A stretch of DNA of 64,000 bases from Pseudoteredinibacter isoporae (lineage in GTDB: Bacteria; Pseudomonadota; Gammaproteobacteria; Pseudomonadales; Cellvibrionaceae), in the NCBI RefSeq assembly GCF_011602085.1, contig NZ_JAAONY010000002.1, forward strand, positions 1,612,001 to 1,676,000, written 5' to 3'. The notes beneath the pieces are model-generated. The model was not told the DNA's origin, searched no databases, and saw only the letters and a program-made list of their open reading frames with translations. The stretch's first letter is position 1. Each line of letters opens with the position of its first letter. Positions 26,462 to 35,579 of the stretch are shown in pieces. A program made the translations under genes and the position numbers.

Positions 26462-26858
26462 AACGCTCTCCGTCTTATGACATTTATTATAGTTATCACT
26501 TGTTGTTATAGCTTTGAGAGAGCAATCTGCCAGATTCTTAAATCACTTGCTTAGCGTTTTCAAAAATCGTCATTGATTGTTGAAAAATAACGTTAGCCAC
26601 TGCACATGATGAATAGTGAATTCACTCCGGTGTTGAGCCTTTTTGAAATTCGGAAGCCTGCCGGGGCTGATTTCTGAATAATGGTGAAATCTGGCGCCAT
26701 GAGAAACAAGCCGGTAGACTAGCCTTAAAAGCGGGAAAACCCGCACAGCTGAGACAGCGTTAGTTATGGCCATTGCTATAAGCGACGCCGCAACTGTCCA
26801 GCTCGAACAAGAATAAACGCCGACCTGCAAAAACAGGCGCGAGGACACCGTTTTAGCC
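26462..26858. promoter_or_regulatory. Divergent promoter region between TonB receptor and AraC-type regulator
   Basis: This 397-bp gap separates divergent genes. On the minus strand a TATAAT (26491-26486) lies 25 bp upstream of the receptor ATG, without a good -35. A frame covering 26570-27034 on the minus strand overlaps the regulator gene and is judged spurious. No clear operator repeat was found. Confidence 0.4.
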
Positions 26859-27941
26859 GTGAATAATCTGATTGATATCTTTATCAGCTTTTCCCTTTCC
26901 CAGTTATTACTGTGTACCGTATTACTGCTTCGCCGGCCCCAGGCACATTCCTTAAGTGAAAAATTATTTATCGCCCTGTTGCTCGCCGATGCGGCGTACT
27001 TGATTATTCCCTGGGTCAGCGCTGATTGGGCCAAGGCTATTCTTTATCCAGCGCAAACCATGGTACCCGCCCTGTTCTGGTTGTTCAGTTACAGCTTGTT
27101 TGATGACCATTTTCGTTTGCGCCCCTGGCAGGCCATCCCCTTCATTATTACGGTGCTGCTACCGACCTTGGGGTCAGCACTGGACATGAGCGATTCAGGT
27201 TTATCAGGAATGTTCTGGTTTAAAATTCCCCAATTCAGTGAATTTGTTCTGCTTACTTGGGCCCTGCGGGTTATTTTGCAACACTGGCAGGATGATCTAC
27301 TGGAGAATCGCCGGAACCTGAGGATTTGGTTCTCAGCTTTTATTGGCTTCTATATCTTTGCGCTGATTGCTGCCCAGCAACTGCTTTTCCCCAGCGCCGA
27401 GTGGCTGGAAATATGGCAGTATGCGCCAGCTGGCCTGATGCTGTTCCTGTGCAATTGCGTGTTATTGGAATTCAAGCCCGACATCTTTCTGCAAGCCACC
27501 CACCCCGCCGCTGAACAGCAACAACAAGAGGCCAGCGCAGAAGACCATAAAGCCCCGGAAACTGAGACAAAAGAGCAAGAAGAAATTCCCGAAGAGGTGT
27601 TGGAAACCATTTCGGAGCTGATGGAAAATGAAAAAATCTATCGTGAAATGGGATTAACCATCGGACAGCTTGCCGAGAAGGTCGATATTCAGGAATATCG
27701 CTTGCGACGCATTATTAATGCCGGTCTGGGCCACAGAAACTTCAACGACTTCCTCAATCGCTATCGCGTACGCGAAGCCTGCGAGCGTCTTTCCAACCCT
27801 GCGGAACAAGAAACCGCCGTGTTGAATATCGCACTGGATGCCGGTTTTCGCTCATTAAGCTCATTCAATAAGGCCTTCAAAGACAGCCAAAACCTAACCC
27901 CTACGGCGTTTCGCAAAAGTCGGCTGGAACAAGCCCAATAA
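26859..27941 (+). CDS. Seven-transmembrane AraC-type regulator
   Basis: The first 205 or so residues of this 360-residue protein contain seven hydrophobic helices. An acidic, Gln-rich cytoplasmic linker follows (EQQQQEASAEDHKAPETETK...). The C-terminal AraC HTH spans about residues 250-355 (LTIGQLAEKVDIQEYRLRRIINAGLGHRNFNDFLNRYRV, then ALDAGFRSLSSFNKAFKDSQNLTPTAFRK). It would sense a signal in or across the membrane and bind DNA directly. The start codon is GTG with a GAGGA site rather far upstream, so the exact start is tentative. It lies between a divergent TonB receptor and a co-directional cytochrome operon and is their likely regulator. Confidence 0.86.
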   Translation: MNNLIDIFISFSLSQLLLCTVLLLRRPQAHSLSEKLFIALLLADAAYLIIPWVSADWAKAILYPAQTMVPALFWLFSYSLFDDHFRLRPWQAIPFIITVLLPTLGSALDMSDSGLSGMFWFKIPQFSEFVLLTWALRVILQHWQDDLLENRRNLRIWFSAFIGFYIFALIAAQQLLFPSAEWLEIWQYAPAGLMLFLCNCVLLEFKPDIFLQATHPAAEQQQQEASAEDHKAPETETKEQEEIPEEVLETISELMENEKIYREMGLTIGQLAEKVDIQEYRLRRIINAGLGHRNFNDFLNRYRVREACERLSNPAEQETAVLNIALDAGFRSLSSFNKAFKDSQNLTPTAFRKSRLEQAQ

Positions 27942-28078
27942 CTCCAGGCTGAAATATTCTCAACTGAGGCAATATCCCGAATAGCTTTCGCTGCCGAATT
28001 TTAAAATCACTGAGATTTAGCCTTTTAATGGCGGCATTCTCAAGCTGTTACAACAATAACAGCAGTGAGTGATCAGCC

Positions 28079-28705
28079 ATGATAAAGCGTTTTTTTCTGA
28101 GCGGCCTAATTGCCAGCATGATGAGCGGGCCAATACATGCCCAGGACTCAACCCCAAACGCCCATTCCATTGAACAGGGCAAGCAGCTTTTTCAGAGTTG
28201 TGCCAGCTGCCATGGTCAGGATGCAGAGGGCCAGAAAGCACTCGGCGCTCCACCCCTGGCCGGCCAATTACCCTCTTACCTCGAACGCGCCATGACGGAG
28301 TTCGCGAGCGGCAAACGAGGCAAAGAAGATCACTATGCCCAGCAAATGTCTGCCATGTCTGGCTTGTTGCAAAACGAAGCACAACGCAACGCCATTGTGA
28401 CTTATCTCAGCAGTCTGAAAACCAAAGATATCCAGGTGCCCAACCGCAGCAGCGACGCAGCCTATCGTCTCTACCAAGCCAATTGCGGCGGCTGCCATGG
28501 CGTAAAAGCGGAAGGCAATAAAGCACTTAATTCACCTCGCCTTGCGGGCATGGACGCCGCTTATCTGCAGCGCCAGTTGGAACACTTCAAAAGCGGTAAA
28601 CGCGGTGGCAGCAGTCGCTACGCAAAGCAAATGCAGATGATGGCCAACACGCTAAAAAATGCCGATGACATCGCTCTGGTGAGCAAATTTATTTCAACCC
28701 TGTAG
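28079..28705 (+). CDS. Dihaem cytochrome c4-like periplasmic protein
   Basis: The 208-residue protein has a signal peptide of about 21 residues ending MSGPIHA. Two class I cytochrome c domains each carry a CXXCH site: CASCH at 41-45 and CGGCH at 136-140. The domains are homologous (GKQLFQSCASCHGQDAEGQKALGAPPLAGQ versus YRLYQANCGGCHGVKAEGNKALNSPRLAGM), the pattern of c4-type cytochromes. Methionines downstream in each half could be axial ligands. It is the first gene of a three-gene operon; the next begins 9 bp after its stop. Likely role: shuttling electrons to or from the MauG-like protein. Confidence 0.9.
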   Translation: MIKRFFLSGLIASMMSGPIHAQDSTPNAHSIEQGKQLFQSCASCHGQDAEGQKALGAPPLAGQLPSYLERAMTEFASGKRGKEDHYAQQMSAMSGLLQNEAQRNAIVTYLSSLKTKDIQVPNRSSDAAYRLYQANCGGCHGVKAEGNKALNSPRLAGMDAAYLQRQLEHFKSGKRGGSSRYAKQMQMMANTLKNADDIALVSKFISTL

Positions 28706-28714
28706 AGCGTTACG

Positions 28715-29923
28715 ATGATTAGCAGTCTTATCCTAGCCGCAGGAATTACCCTGAGTGCCGAATGCCCCAGAGGCTTTGAGCTTGTCGGTGGCAGCCGTTG
28801 TGAACTGCGTACCGTATACCAGTTCTACGATTCACTGCAAAACCGGGGCGTAGGGGGTACGCAAACCAGCTTGCCTGCCCACGTCGACGGTTACAGCCCG
28901 CAGCAAATCGACTTGGGACGCTATTTGTTTTTTGATCCGATTCTGTCGGCCAATCAGGTGCAGTCCTGTGCCAGCTGCCACCAACCCGACAAAGGCTTCA
29001 GTGATGGCCACGGTCGCTCGGTGGGCTTTGATGGCGAGCTATTGCCGCGCTCTGCACCTACCTTGTGGAACAGCGCTTTTTTGGATCGTTTCTTTTGGGA
29101 CGGCCGAGCAAAAACCCTGGAAGAGCAAGCTAAAGGGCCGCTGTACGCCGCCGCGGAAATGAACAACACACCCGAAGCACTGTTGCAACGGTTGAACGCC
29201 AATGACAATTATCGTCGTTTGTTTTCAGAGGCCTTTCCGGGAAGCAAGGAAATCGTCGAATCCAATGTTTTAACGGTCCTGGCCGCCTTCCAGGCTTCAT
29301 TGATTTCCCTAAACAGTCGCTATGACCGTTACGCCCATGGTGACCACAGCGCCCTGAATGAAGAAGAAATCGCAGGCATGAACGTTTTTCGTTCCTTCGT
29401 CGCTCGCTGCAGTGAGTGCCACACCCCGCCGCTGTTTACCAACAATCAAATTGCCGTCATCGGCACGCCGGAACCGGAGGGCATGGAGCTGGATATCGGC
29501 GCGGAAAAAACTTTCGGCACGTCGGTACTGAAAGGTGGCTTCAAAGTCCCCACTTTGAGAAACATTGAATTTACCGGCCCGTACATGCATTCAGGGGTTT
29601 TTCCAACGTTGCGTGAAGCGACCGAATTTTACAACAAAGGCCGGGGTCATGCGGTACCCAATGGCGTGGAGATGCAAATCCACTGGCACATTTGGGAACC
29701 CGATCTGAAAGAAGAAGAGCTGGATTTAATTGTCAGCTTTATGAAAACCCTGAGCGACGAAACCTTTAAACCTGAAACACCCAAGCAAGTGCCCTCTGGC
29801 CTTGCAGTGCTTGCCGATGTGCAGGAATCCTCACCCGCACTGGACGCAAAGAGCAAGAGCGAAATGCAGGCAAAGCATAGTAAATCTGATCAATCCATCC
29901 CGAAGACAGCCATGAGACGATAA
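28715..29923 (+). CDS. MauG/CcpA-like dihaem cytochrome c peroxidase family protein
   Basis: The 402-residue protein has two c-haem sites, CASCH at 85-89 and CSECH at 232-236. It shows the family blocks LGRYLFFDPILSANQ, RSAPTLWNSAFLDRFFWDGRAKTLEEQA, FKVPTLRNIEFTGPYMHSGVFPTLREATEFY and LDLIVSFMKTLSDE. These mark the bacterial dihaem cytochrome c peroxidase/MauG superfamily, which reduces peroxide or oxidises protein residues. The N-terminus is a short hydrophobic export signal, followed by two cysteines (AECPRGF and SRCELR). A Lys/Ser-rich tail of about 40 residues at the C-terminus is unusual. It lies between a c4-like cytochrome and a beta-helix haem protein, so all three probably work as one redox unit. 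Confidence 0.9.
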   Translation: MISSLILAAGITLSAECPRGFELVGGSRCELRTVYQFYDSLQNRGVGGTQTSLPAHVDGYSPQQIDLGRYLFFDPILSANQVQSCASCHQPDKGFSDGHGRSVGFDGELLPRSAPTLWNSAFLDRFFWDGRAKTLEEQAKGPLYAAAEMNNTPEALLQRLNANDNYRRLFSEAFPGSKEIVESNVLTVLAAFQASLISLNSRYDRYAHGDHSALNEEEIAGMNVFRSFVARCSECHTPPLFTNNQIAVIGTPEPEGMELDIGAEKTFGTSVLKGGFKVPTLRNIEFTGPYMHSGVFPTLREATEFYNKGRGHAVPNGVEMQIHWHIWEPDLKEEELDLIVSFMKTLSDETFKPETPKQVPSGLAVLADVQESSPALDAKSKSEMQAKHSKSDQSIPKTAMRR

Positions 29924-29925
29924 CA

Positions 29926-31431
29926 ATGAACAAAAGCCTTTTACTTGCGGCCATCACCTTAGCAGTTGGCTTTGGACTCGGCCAATACCTGGCCAAGGAC
30001 AATGCCCCTGTCATTAAAGCCAACAAACCCGATAAAAGTTTTGCTGGCGGTTATGAAGCCAAGCAAGACGACACACTGAAGAGCAATGCCGATGTGGTTT
30101 TACCCGGCAGCGGCGACACCATTACGGTGAACCCCGGCCAGAAAATCCAGGATGCGGTTATTGCCGCCAAGCCTGGCGATACCATCATGGTCATGCCCGG
30201 AAAATATGAAGAAACTATTTACATTGATAAAGACAGTATTCGTTTAATCGGTGTGATTCAGGAAGGTCAACGTGCCGAACTGAACGGTCGAGGCGAACTC
30301 AACGATGCGATTTTGTATTCTGGTAACAACATCACCGTCGAAAACTTTCTGATCACAAAATACAAAGGCAATGGCATTATGGGCCAGGCCGGTAACAATT
30401 TTGAGATCCGCGGTAATGTGATTGTTGATACCGGCGTTTACGGCATTTTCCCCCAGCTCGGTAAGAATGGCATTGTGTCTCACAATATTATTTCCGGCAT
30501 TGAAGATGCCGCTATTTATGTGGGCATGAGCGATAATATTCACGTTGCGCACAATGAGGTATTCGACTCCGTTGCCGGCATTGAAATTGAAAACAGTCGC
30601 CACAGCATTGTTGAAAACAACTATGTTCACAATAACACCGGCGGCATCCTGGCCTTTATTACTCCGGGCCTGCCCATCAAAACCACCTACGATGTCATCA
30701 TTCGTAACAACTTTGTTGTGGGCAACAACCATAAAAACTTTGGTGCACCTGGCTCGACTGTAGCAGGCATTCCACCTGGCACTGGTATTCTGGTAATGGC
30801 GGCCGATGAAGTTGTGATTGAAAACAACATCATCACCGATAATAAAACCGCCGGCATTATGATTACCGATCACTACAATGCGCCGAACACAACCATCGAT
30901 GAAGGCTCTGACCCCTACCCCGATCAGGTTGCTATTTTGGATAACCTGATGCTGCGCAACGGTTACGACACCATCGATGAAGTAAAAGCCCTGATGTTGA
31001 CCGAATTAAAAACCGGCAACCCGGATATTGTTCGCGCTGGTAAAAGTAACGATAGCTGCATTTACAACCGTCACCGTTACATCACCGTTGGCATTAATGA
31101 CTTCAAAGACTGTGAATTTAACAACACCAAAGATGTTGTGACTTACCTACTGGACGAACCTGTGCCACCGCGTGAAATCACTGCGGAGAACAAAGGTAAA
31201 ATTGCTTACCTGGGTATCTGCACCGGCTGTCACAGCTACACTGGTCGCATCGTTGGGCCACCAGTACAGCTGATTCAAGCACTGTACATGGAAAATCCTC
31301 AAGGTCTGGCCGATTACATTGCCAACCCTGTGAAAAAGCGTGACGACTATCCGGAAATGCCGCCACAAAATTATCTGGATGAAGAAACTCGTCTGGCCGT
31401 AGCGGAGTACATGCTTAGCCGAACCAACTAG
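29926..31431 (+). CDS. Parallel beta-helix protein with C-terminal cytochrome c domain
   Basis: The 501-residue exported protein has an N-terminal hydrophobic segment (LLLAAITLAVGFGLGQYLA). Residues of about 75-320 are built from right-handed parallel beta-helix turns (repeated I..N.I......I.I......V..N), including NNITVENFLITKYKGNGIMG and HSIVENNYVHNNTGGIL. The C-terminus is a single-haem cytochrome c domain with CTGCH at 432-436 and a possible axial Met in YPEMPPQN. Beta-helix proteins of this two-copy type are known next to dihaem cytochromes in marine bacteria, but no function is proven. It starts 2 bp after the MauG-like gene and ends the operon at a strong terminator. Confidence 0.88.
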   Translation: MNKSLLLAAITLAVGFGLGQYLAKDNAPVIKANKPDKSFAGGYEAKQDDTLKSNADVVLPGSGDTITVNPGQKIQDAVIAAKPGDTIMVMPGKYEETIYIDKDSIRLIGVIQEGQRAELNGRGELNDAILYSGNNITVENFLITKYKGNGIMGQAGNNFEIRGNVIVDTGVYGIFPQLGKNGIVSHNIISGIEDAAIYVGMSDNIHVAHNEVFDSVAGIEIENSRHSIVENNYVHNNTGGILAFITPGLPIKTTYDVIIRNNFVVGNNHKNFGAPGSTVAGIPPGTGILVMAADEVVIENNIITDNKTAGIMITDHYNAPNTTIDEGSDPYPDQVAILDNLMLRNGYDTIDEVKALMLTELKTGNPDIVRAGKSNDSCIYNRHRYITVGINDFKDCEFNNTKDVVTYLLDEPVPPREITAENKGKIAYLGICTGCHSYTGRIVGPPVQLIQALYMENPQGLADYIANPVKKRDDYPEMPPQNYLDEETRLAVAEYMLSRTN

Positions 31432-31445
31432 AATTAGCAGGACCC

Positions 31446-31485
31446 AACAAAAAAGGGCAGAGTAAAAACTCTGCCCTTTTTTGTT
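31446..31485. terminator. Bidirectional terminator between the cytochrome operon and minE
   Basis: A 17-bp stem (AACAAAAAAGGGCAGAG with CTCTGCCCTTTTTTGTT) and six-base loop lie between two convergent transcripts, with A/T runs on both sides. Confidence 0.93.
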
Positions 31486-31502
31486 GCAAGTCGAAAAGAA
31501 GT

Positions 31503-31754
31503 TTATTCTGGTAGCGTAACATTCAACTCCAGAATTGAACACTCGTCATTATTGTCCAGATTCACCTTCACTTGCTCATCATCGATTTCCACATACTTGC
31601 GGATAACAGCGAGAATTTCCTGCTGCATTTTTTCGATGTATTCAGGCTGCTCGCGTTTATTGCGCTCGTGGGCCACAATAATCTGCAAACGTTCCTTCGC
31701 TACGGAAGCCGAACTCGGCTTTTTCTGAGACCTGAAATAACTAAAAATACTCAT
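31503..31754 (-). CDS. minE: Cell division topological specificity factor MinE
   Basis: The 83-residue protein begins [33 protein letters not shown]. This holds the membrane-targeting and MinD-binding segments, followed by a C-terminal dimerisation region. MinE stimulates MinD ATPase and drives pole-to-pole oscillation so that the Z ring forms at mid-cell. Its ATG follows the minD stop by one base, with a GGGAG site inside the end of minD. Length matches the family. It ends the minCDE operon. Confidence 0.96.
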   Translation of the reverse strand: MSIFSYFRSQKKPSSASVAKERLQIIVAHERNKREQPEYIEKMQQEILAVIRKYVEIDDEQVKVNLDNNDECSILELNVTLPE

Positions 31755-31755
31755 C

Positions 31756-32562
31756 TTACGCTCCCATCAAACGCTTGAAGAATCCTTTCTTCTCGACATC
31801 CAGGAAACGGTGCTCAATTTCTTCTCCGAACAGACGACCAACCGCATCAGCATAGGCCTGACCGGAATTGGAATCCGAATCCAGAATTACCGGGCTACCC
31901 TGGTTAGAGGCTTTCAAAACGGCTTCACTTTCAGGAATCACACCCAGAAGCTCAATGGCCAGAATTTCTTTCACATCTTCAACACTGAGCATTTCGCCTT
32001 CTTCAACACGCTCTGGGTTATAGCGGGTCAACAGCAGTTTTTCTTCCACCACTTCGCCCTTTTCCGCCTTACGGGATTTGCTCTGCAAAATACCCAGAAT
32101 ACGATCGGAGTCACGCACGGAGGAGACTTCAGGATTGGTCACAACCACTGCCATGTCGGCAAAATACAAGGCCATTTGTGCACCACGCTCAATACCGGCA
32201 GGGGAATCACAAACAATGAAGTCGAAATCTTCGCTCAGCTCATCCAGAACTTTTTCAACGCCTTCCTGGGTCAAGGCATCTTTATCGCGAGTCTGGGACG
32301 CCGGCAGGATGTACAGATTGTCGACGCGCTTATCCTTGATCAGGGTCTGCTTCAGATTGGCTTCGCCATTAATTACATTAACAAAATCGTAAACCACACG
32401 ACGCTCACAACCCATAATCAAATCCAGATTACGCAGGCCCACATCGAAATCGATAATGACGGTTTTGTGGCCGCGCTGGGCCAGGCCGGTTCCAATGGAA
32501 GCACTGGTGGTGGTTTTACCCACACCGCCTTTTCCTGAAGTTACTACGATAATTTTTGCCAC
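31756..32562 (-). CDS. minD: Septum site-determining ATPase MinD
   Basis: The 268-residue ParA-family ATPase starts with the deviant Walker A motif [18 protein letters not shown]. It carries [18 protein letters not shown] and [19 protein letters not shown]. The C-terminal amphipathic helix ([16 protein letters not shown]) is the membrane-targeting sequence. MinD recruits MinC to the membrane and is released by MinE. It is separated from minC by 8 bp and from minE by one base. Confidence 0.97.
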   Translation of the reverse strand: MAKIIVVTSGKGGVGKTTTSASIGTGLAQRGHKTVIIDFDVGLRNLDLIMGCERRVVYDFVNVINGEANLKQTLIKDKRVDNLYILPASQTRDKDALTQEGVEKVLDELSEDFDFIVCDSPAGIERGAQMALYFADMAVVVTNPEVSSVRDSDRILGILQSKSRKAEKGEVVEEKLLLTRYNPERVEEGEMLSVEDVKEILAIELLGVIPESEAVLKASNQGSPVILDSDSNSGQAYADAVGRLFGEEIEHRFLDVEKKGFFKRLMGA

Positions 32563-32570
32563 TCGTTCAC

Positions 32571-33404
32571 CTACTTGTCATTAATCTGAGCGATGGTCAA
32601 TCGCTCGTCTTTTAATTGAATATGAGCTGCCTGCTTCCAGGCTTTGTCCTTCAGCTCATCACTTAAAATAAATATGCCCGCCACTGAAACCAATTCAGCT
32701 TCAAGCTGCTGGCAGAAAATTCGCGCATTGCTGTCGCCTTTCACACCGGCCAGAGCACGGCCGCGTAAAGGCGCATAAATATGAATGTTCCCGTCCGCCA
32801 GCACCTCGGCACCTTCACTCACCTGGGCCAACACAATCAAATCGCAACCTTCGGCGTAAATTTGCTGGCCGCCACGTACTGGTCGCTCGATGATTTTTGC
32901 GGGTCTATGTACCAGCTTTTCCTGAATTTCAACACGAGTTTCAATAATCGTTGTGACCGCTTCTTCTACCGCCTCTTCCTCACGCGGGGATTCAAGTGTC
33001 ATCTCCACCTGCTCACCGTCGCCATTGGGAAGCAATTCCGCGGCAGGGGTATTATCTGCTTCAACCGCATGAACAGACGCTGAGCGTGCAGCCCCCGGCA
33101 AAGCCGGCAATCCCGTAGTTTTCACCGATTCCAGCAACGCTTCATCGACAGAACGAAATGCCATTGGATGCAAACCGGCCTCAAAGCAATCGGCAATCAG
33201 CGGCTTAAAATCGACGTGGGTATGTTCAGGGCTGAATTTTTCAAGACTGATGACCACAGCCGAATCCGCAAATAATTGCGGGGCCTGCGATACTTTGTCC
33301 TGCAATTGGGATAAAAATTCCGTGGAGGGGTACTGCTTCAACTCCAGCACGATGGAGGTGATATTGCTTCCTTTCAGTTGGAAGCACACTTCAGATGAAC
33401 TCAT
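32571..33404 (-). CDS. minC: Septum site-determining protein MinC
   Basis: MinC inhibits FtsZ polymerisation when recruited by MinD. The 277-residue protein has the N-terminal FtsZ-inhibiting domain (FQLKGSNITSIVLELKQYPSTEFLSQLQDK). The C-terminal beta-helical MinD-binding domain follows (GQQIYAEGCDLIVLAQVSEGAEVLADGNIHIYAPLRGRALAG). Between them is an unusually long acidic linker (about residues 108-165, rich in Glu), which explains why it is longer than E. coli MinC (231 residues). The ATG at 33404 is taken rather than an upstream TTG. It heads the minCDE operon. Confidence 0.95.
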   Translation of the reverse strand: MSSSEVCFQLKGSNITSIVLELKQYPSTEFLSQLQDKVSQAPQLFADSAVVISLEKFSPEHTHVDFKPLIADCFEAGLHPMAFRSVDEALLESVKTTGLPALPGAARSASVHAVEADNTPAAELLPNGDGEQVEMTLESPREEEAVEEAVTTIIETRVEIQEKLVHRPAKIIERPVRGGQQIYAEGCDLIVLAQVSEGAEVLADGNIHIYAPLRGRALAGVKGDSNARIFCQQLEAELVSVAGIFILSDELKDKAWKQAAHIQLKDERLTIAQINDK

Positions 33405-33562
33405 TACTGCCAATGGGCCTTATATAAAAACTCGCCAAAGTGCCTAGTTTACCGCCTTTGGGAGGAAAAGGTAGCGGAAAAGTCGAGAGAAAAGGCAAGG
33501 CTACGTATTGAGCGGAGCAGGAAGATTAAAACGATCAATTTTCAACCAGATCGAAATACTGA

Positions 33563-34294
33563 TTACTTCCCACCTGCGACATCAATAAAGCTTCCAGTGA
33601 CAAACGAAGCCTCTTCAGACAACAACCAGGCAATCGCCTGAGCCACCTCTTCCGGCTCACCGCCACGCTGTAAGGGGATCTGATCCGCAAGGCGATCAAC
33701 CCGCCCGGGTTCACCGCCGTCGGCATGCATCTCGGTATAAATTAAACCCGGACGCACACCGTTCACACGAATATTTTTTCCCGCCAATTCTTTGGCCAGC
33801 CCTACCGTCATGGAATCCAGAGCACCTTTTGAAGCGGCGTAGTCGATGTACTCAAAAGGTGAACCCGTTATCGCCGCCAGAGAGGAGACGTTCACAATAG
33901 CCGCCCCCGACGCCATGCGCTTAATGGCCTCCTGCAAGCAATAGAAACTGCCCAGCACATTGGTGTTCAGAATGGTTTTAAAACGATCGGCGTCAATATC
34001 CCCAAAGCCACATTGCTTAAACAGAATTCCAGCATTGTTAACGAGGTGACTGAGTTGGCCGTGTTCCTGATCGATGATTTCGAAAAGATCTTTCACCTGA
34101 GTTTGATCGGCAATATCGGCCTGCGCGATATATGCCTGACCTCCTCCGGCAAGGATGTTGTCACGCAGGGTTTCGGCACTGTGTATATCGCGGCGATAAT
34201 TAATAATGACCCGATACCCCTGGCCAGCCAAATGTTTCGCCGTTGCCGCACCGATTCCTCGACCAGCGCCCGTGATTAAAACCAGCTTGTCCAT
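33563..34294 (-). CDS. FabG-like short-chain dehydrogenase/reductase
   Basis: The 243-residue classical SDR has the cofactor motif TGAGRGIGAATAKHLA near residue 8. NNAG is in HLVNNAGILF, the catalytic Ser in VNVSSLAAITG, and YxxxK in YIDYAASKGALDSM. The Arg-containing INYRR after the second strand suggests NADPH preference. The ending SFVTGSFIDVAGGK is typical of 3-oxoacyl-ACP reductase-like enzymes. The substrate is unknown. The ATG at 34294 has a GAGG site. It lies downstream of accA, beyond the accA terminator, so it probably has its own promoter. Confidence 0.88.
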   Translation of the reverse strand: MDKLVLITGAGRGIGAATAKHLAGQGYRVIINYRRDIHSAETLRDNILAGGGQAYIAQADIADQTQVKDLFEIIDQEHGQLSHLVNNAGILFKQCGFGDIDADRFKTILNTNVLGSFYCLQEAIKRMASGAAIVNVSSLAAITGSPFEYIDYAASKGALDSMTVGLAKELAGKNIRVNGVRPGLIYTEMHADGGEPGRVDRLADQIPLQRGGEPEEVAQAIAWLLSEEASFVTGSFIDVAGGK

Positions 34295-34331
34295 CGTCAC
34301 CTCATTGCGAGTTGAATGTTTTTTCAGGCAT

Positions 34332-34358
34332 AAAAAAACCCGCTTGCGCGGGCTTTTT
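34332..34358 (-). terminator. Rho-independent terminator of accA
   Basis: On the minus strand CCCGC-GCAA-GCGGG, a GNRA-loop hairpin, is followed by a run of seven T. It begins a few bases after the accA stop. Confidence 0.85.
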
Positions 34359-34361
34359 GTT

Positions 34362-35318
34362 TTAGGCGTCCGGGTTGCCGTAGCTCATTAAACGCTCGTA
34401 GCGTTTTTCCAGAAGCTCTTCGATGGGCACCTCTGCCAGACGATCCACCTGCTCGACCAAATGAGTTTTTAAGCTCGCGGCCATGGTATCGATATCCCGG
34501 TGAGCACCGCCCAGTGGTTCTGGAATTGTCGTATCGACAATGCCCAGATTTTCCAGATTATCAGAAGTCACCCCCATGGCTTCGGCAGCCAGCGGCGCTT
34601 TCTCAACGGTTTTCCAGATAATGTTGGCACAGCCTTCCGGAGAAATTACAAAATAAGTGGAGTACTGCAACATATTCAGTTGATCACCCACACCAATCGC
34701 CAAGGCACCACCGGAAGAACCTTCACCGATCACGGTGCAGATAATGGGCGTACGCAGGCGAGACATGACAGCCAGGTTCTGGGCAATAGCTTCAGAAATA
34801 CCGCGCTCTTCCGAATCGATACCCGGATAGGCCCCCGGAGTGTCGATCAACGTCAGAACCGGCATTTTGAAACGCTCGGCCATTTCCATCAAACGCAGAG
34901 CTTTACGATAACCCTCTGGACGGGGCATACCAAAGTTACGGCTTACTTTTTCGGTTACGCTGCGGCCTTTCTCTTCACCGATAACCATAACCGGCTTGCC
35001 TTCCAGACGAGCAACACCACCAATGATGGCCTTGTCATCTCCGAAGTGACGATCACCGTGCAACTCATCCCAATCATCAAAAATTCGAGCAATATAATCT
35101 GAGCTGTAAGGGCGCTGTGGATGGCGAGCGACCTTTACGATGTCCCAAGGACTCAAATTGGAATACAGACTCTCGGTCAGCTTATTGCTCTTTTCGCGGA
35201 GCTTGCTGATTTCTTCAGTAATATTGAGATCGTTATCCGCACTTACCAACTGAAGCTCTTCAATCTTGGCTTCCAGGTCGGCAATGGGCTGCTCAAAATC
35301 CAGGTAATTTGGGTTCAT
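34362..35318 (-). CDS. accA: Acetyl-CoA carboxylase carboxyltransferase subunit alpha
   Basis: The 318-residue subunit of acetyl-CoA carboxylase transfers CO2 from carboxybiotin to acetyl-CoA with AccD, the first step of fatty acid synthesis. It opens with [19 protein letters not shown] and carries [59 protein letters not shown] and [15 protein letters not shown], all family signatures. The start at 35318 is typical of AccA; the longer frame from 35372 adds 18 non-conserved residues. It follows dnaE on the same strand (261-bp gap), a common gammaproteobacterial order. Confidence 0.96.
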   Translation of the reverse strand: MNPNYLDFEQPIADLEAKIEELQLVSADNDLNITEEISKLREKSNKLTESLYSNLSPWDIVKVARHPQRPYSSDYIARIFDDWDELHGDRHFGDDKAIIGGVARLEGKPVMVIGEEKGRSVTEKVSRNFGMPRPEGYRKALRLMEMAERFKMPVLTLIDTPGAYPGIDSEERGISEAIAQNLAVMSRLRTPIICTVIGEGSSGGALAIGVGDQLNMLQYSTYFVISPEGCANIIWKTVEKAPLAAEAMGVTSDNLENLGIVDTTIPEPLGGAHRDIDTMAASLKTHLVEQVDRLAEVPIEELLEKRYERLMSYGNPDA

Positions 35319-35579
35319 AGGTGCTTGGGCGCCTTTGCTCTCTAATGGGGGTCCGAACGGAGCTCTGTACAAAAAACCAGCAAATATTCAGCGCCTGTAC
35401 AGCTAGCTTTAGCGCGCAAATGCCGGTGACTCCGCTACCATTTAAATAGGCGTAACGATACGCGAAAGCGCCTTCCGAGTCGACTATAAATCAGTCTTGA
35501 GAGACGGACAAACTCGCCAATTAAGGCGCCAATTTGCCCGTGTTGATCCCCTACAGTCCGCAGCATCCACACTCGTCGA

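Noticed and set aside
26570-27034. 154-residue minus-strand frame overlapping the AraC-type gene start
   Set aside because: It overlaps the membrane helices of the regulator in antisense and shows no start signal.
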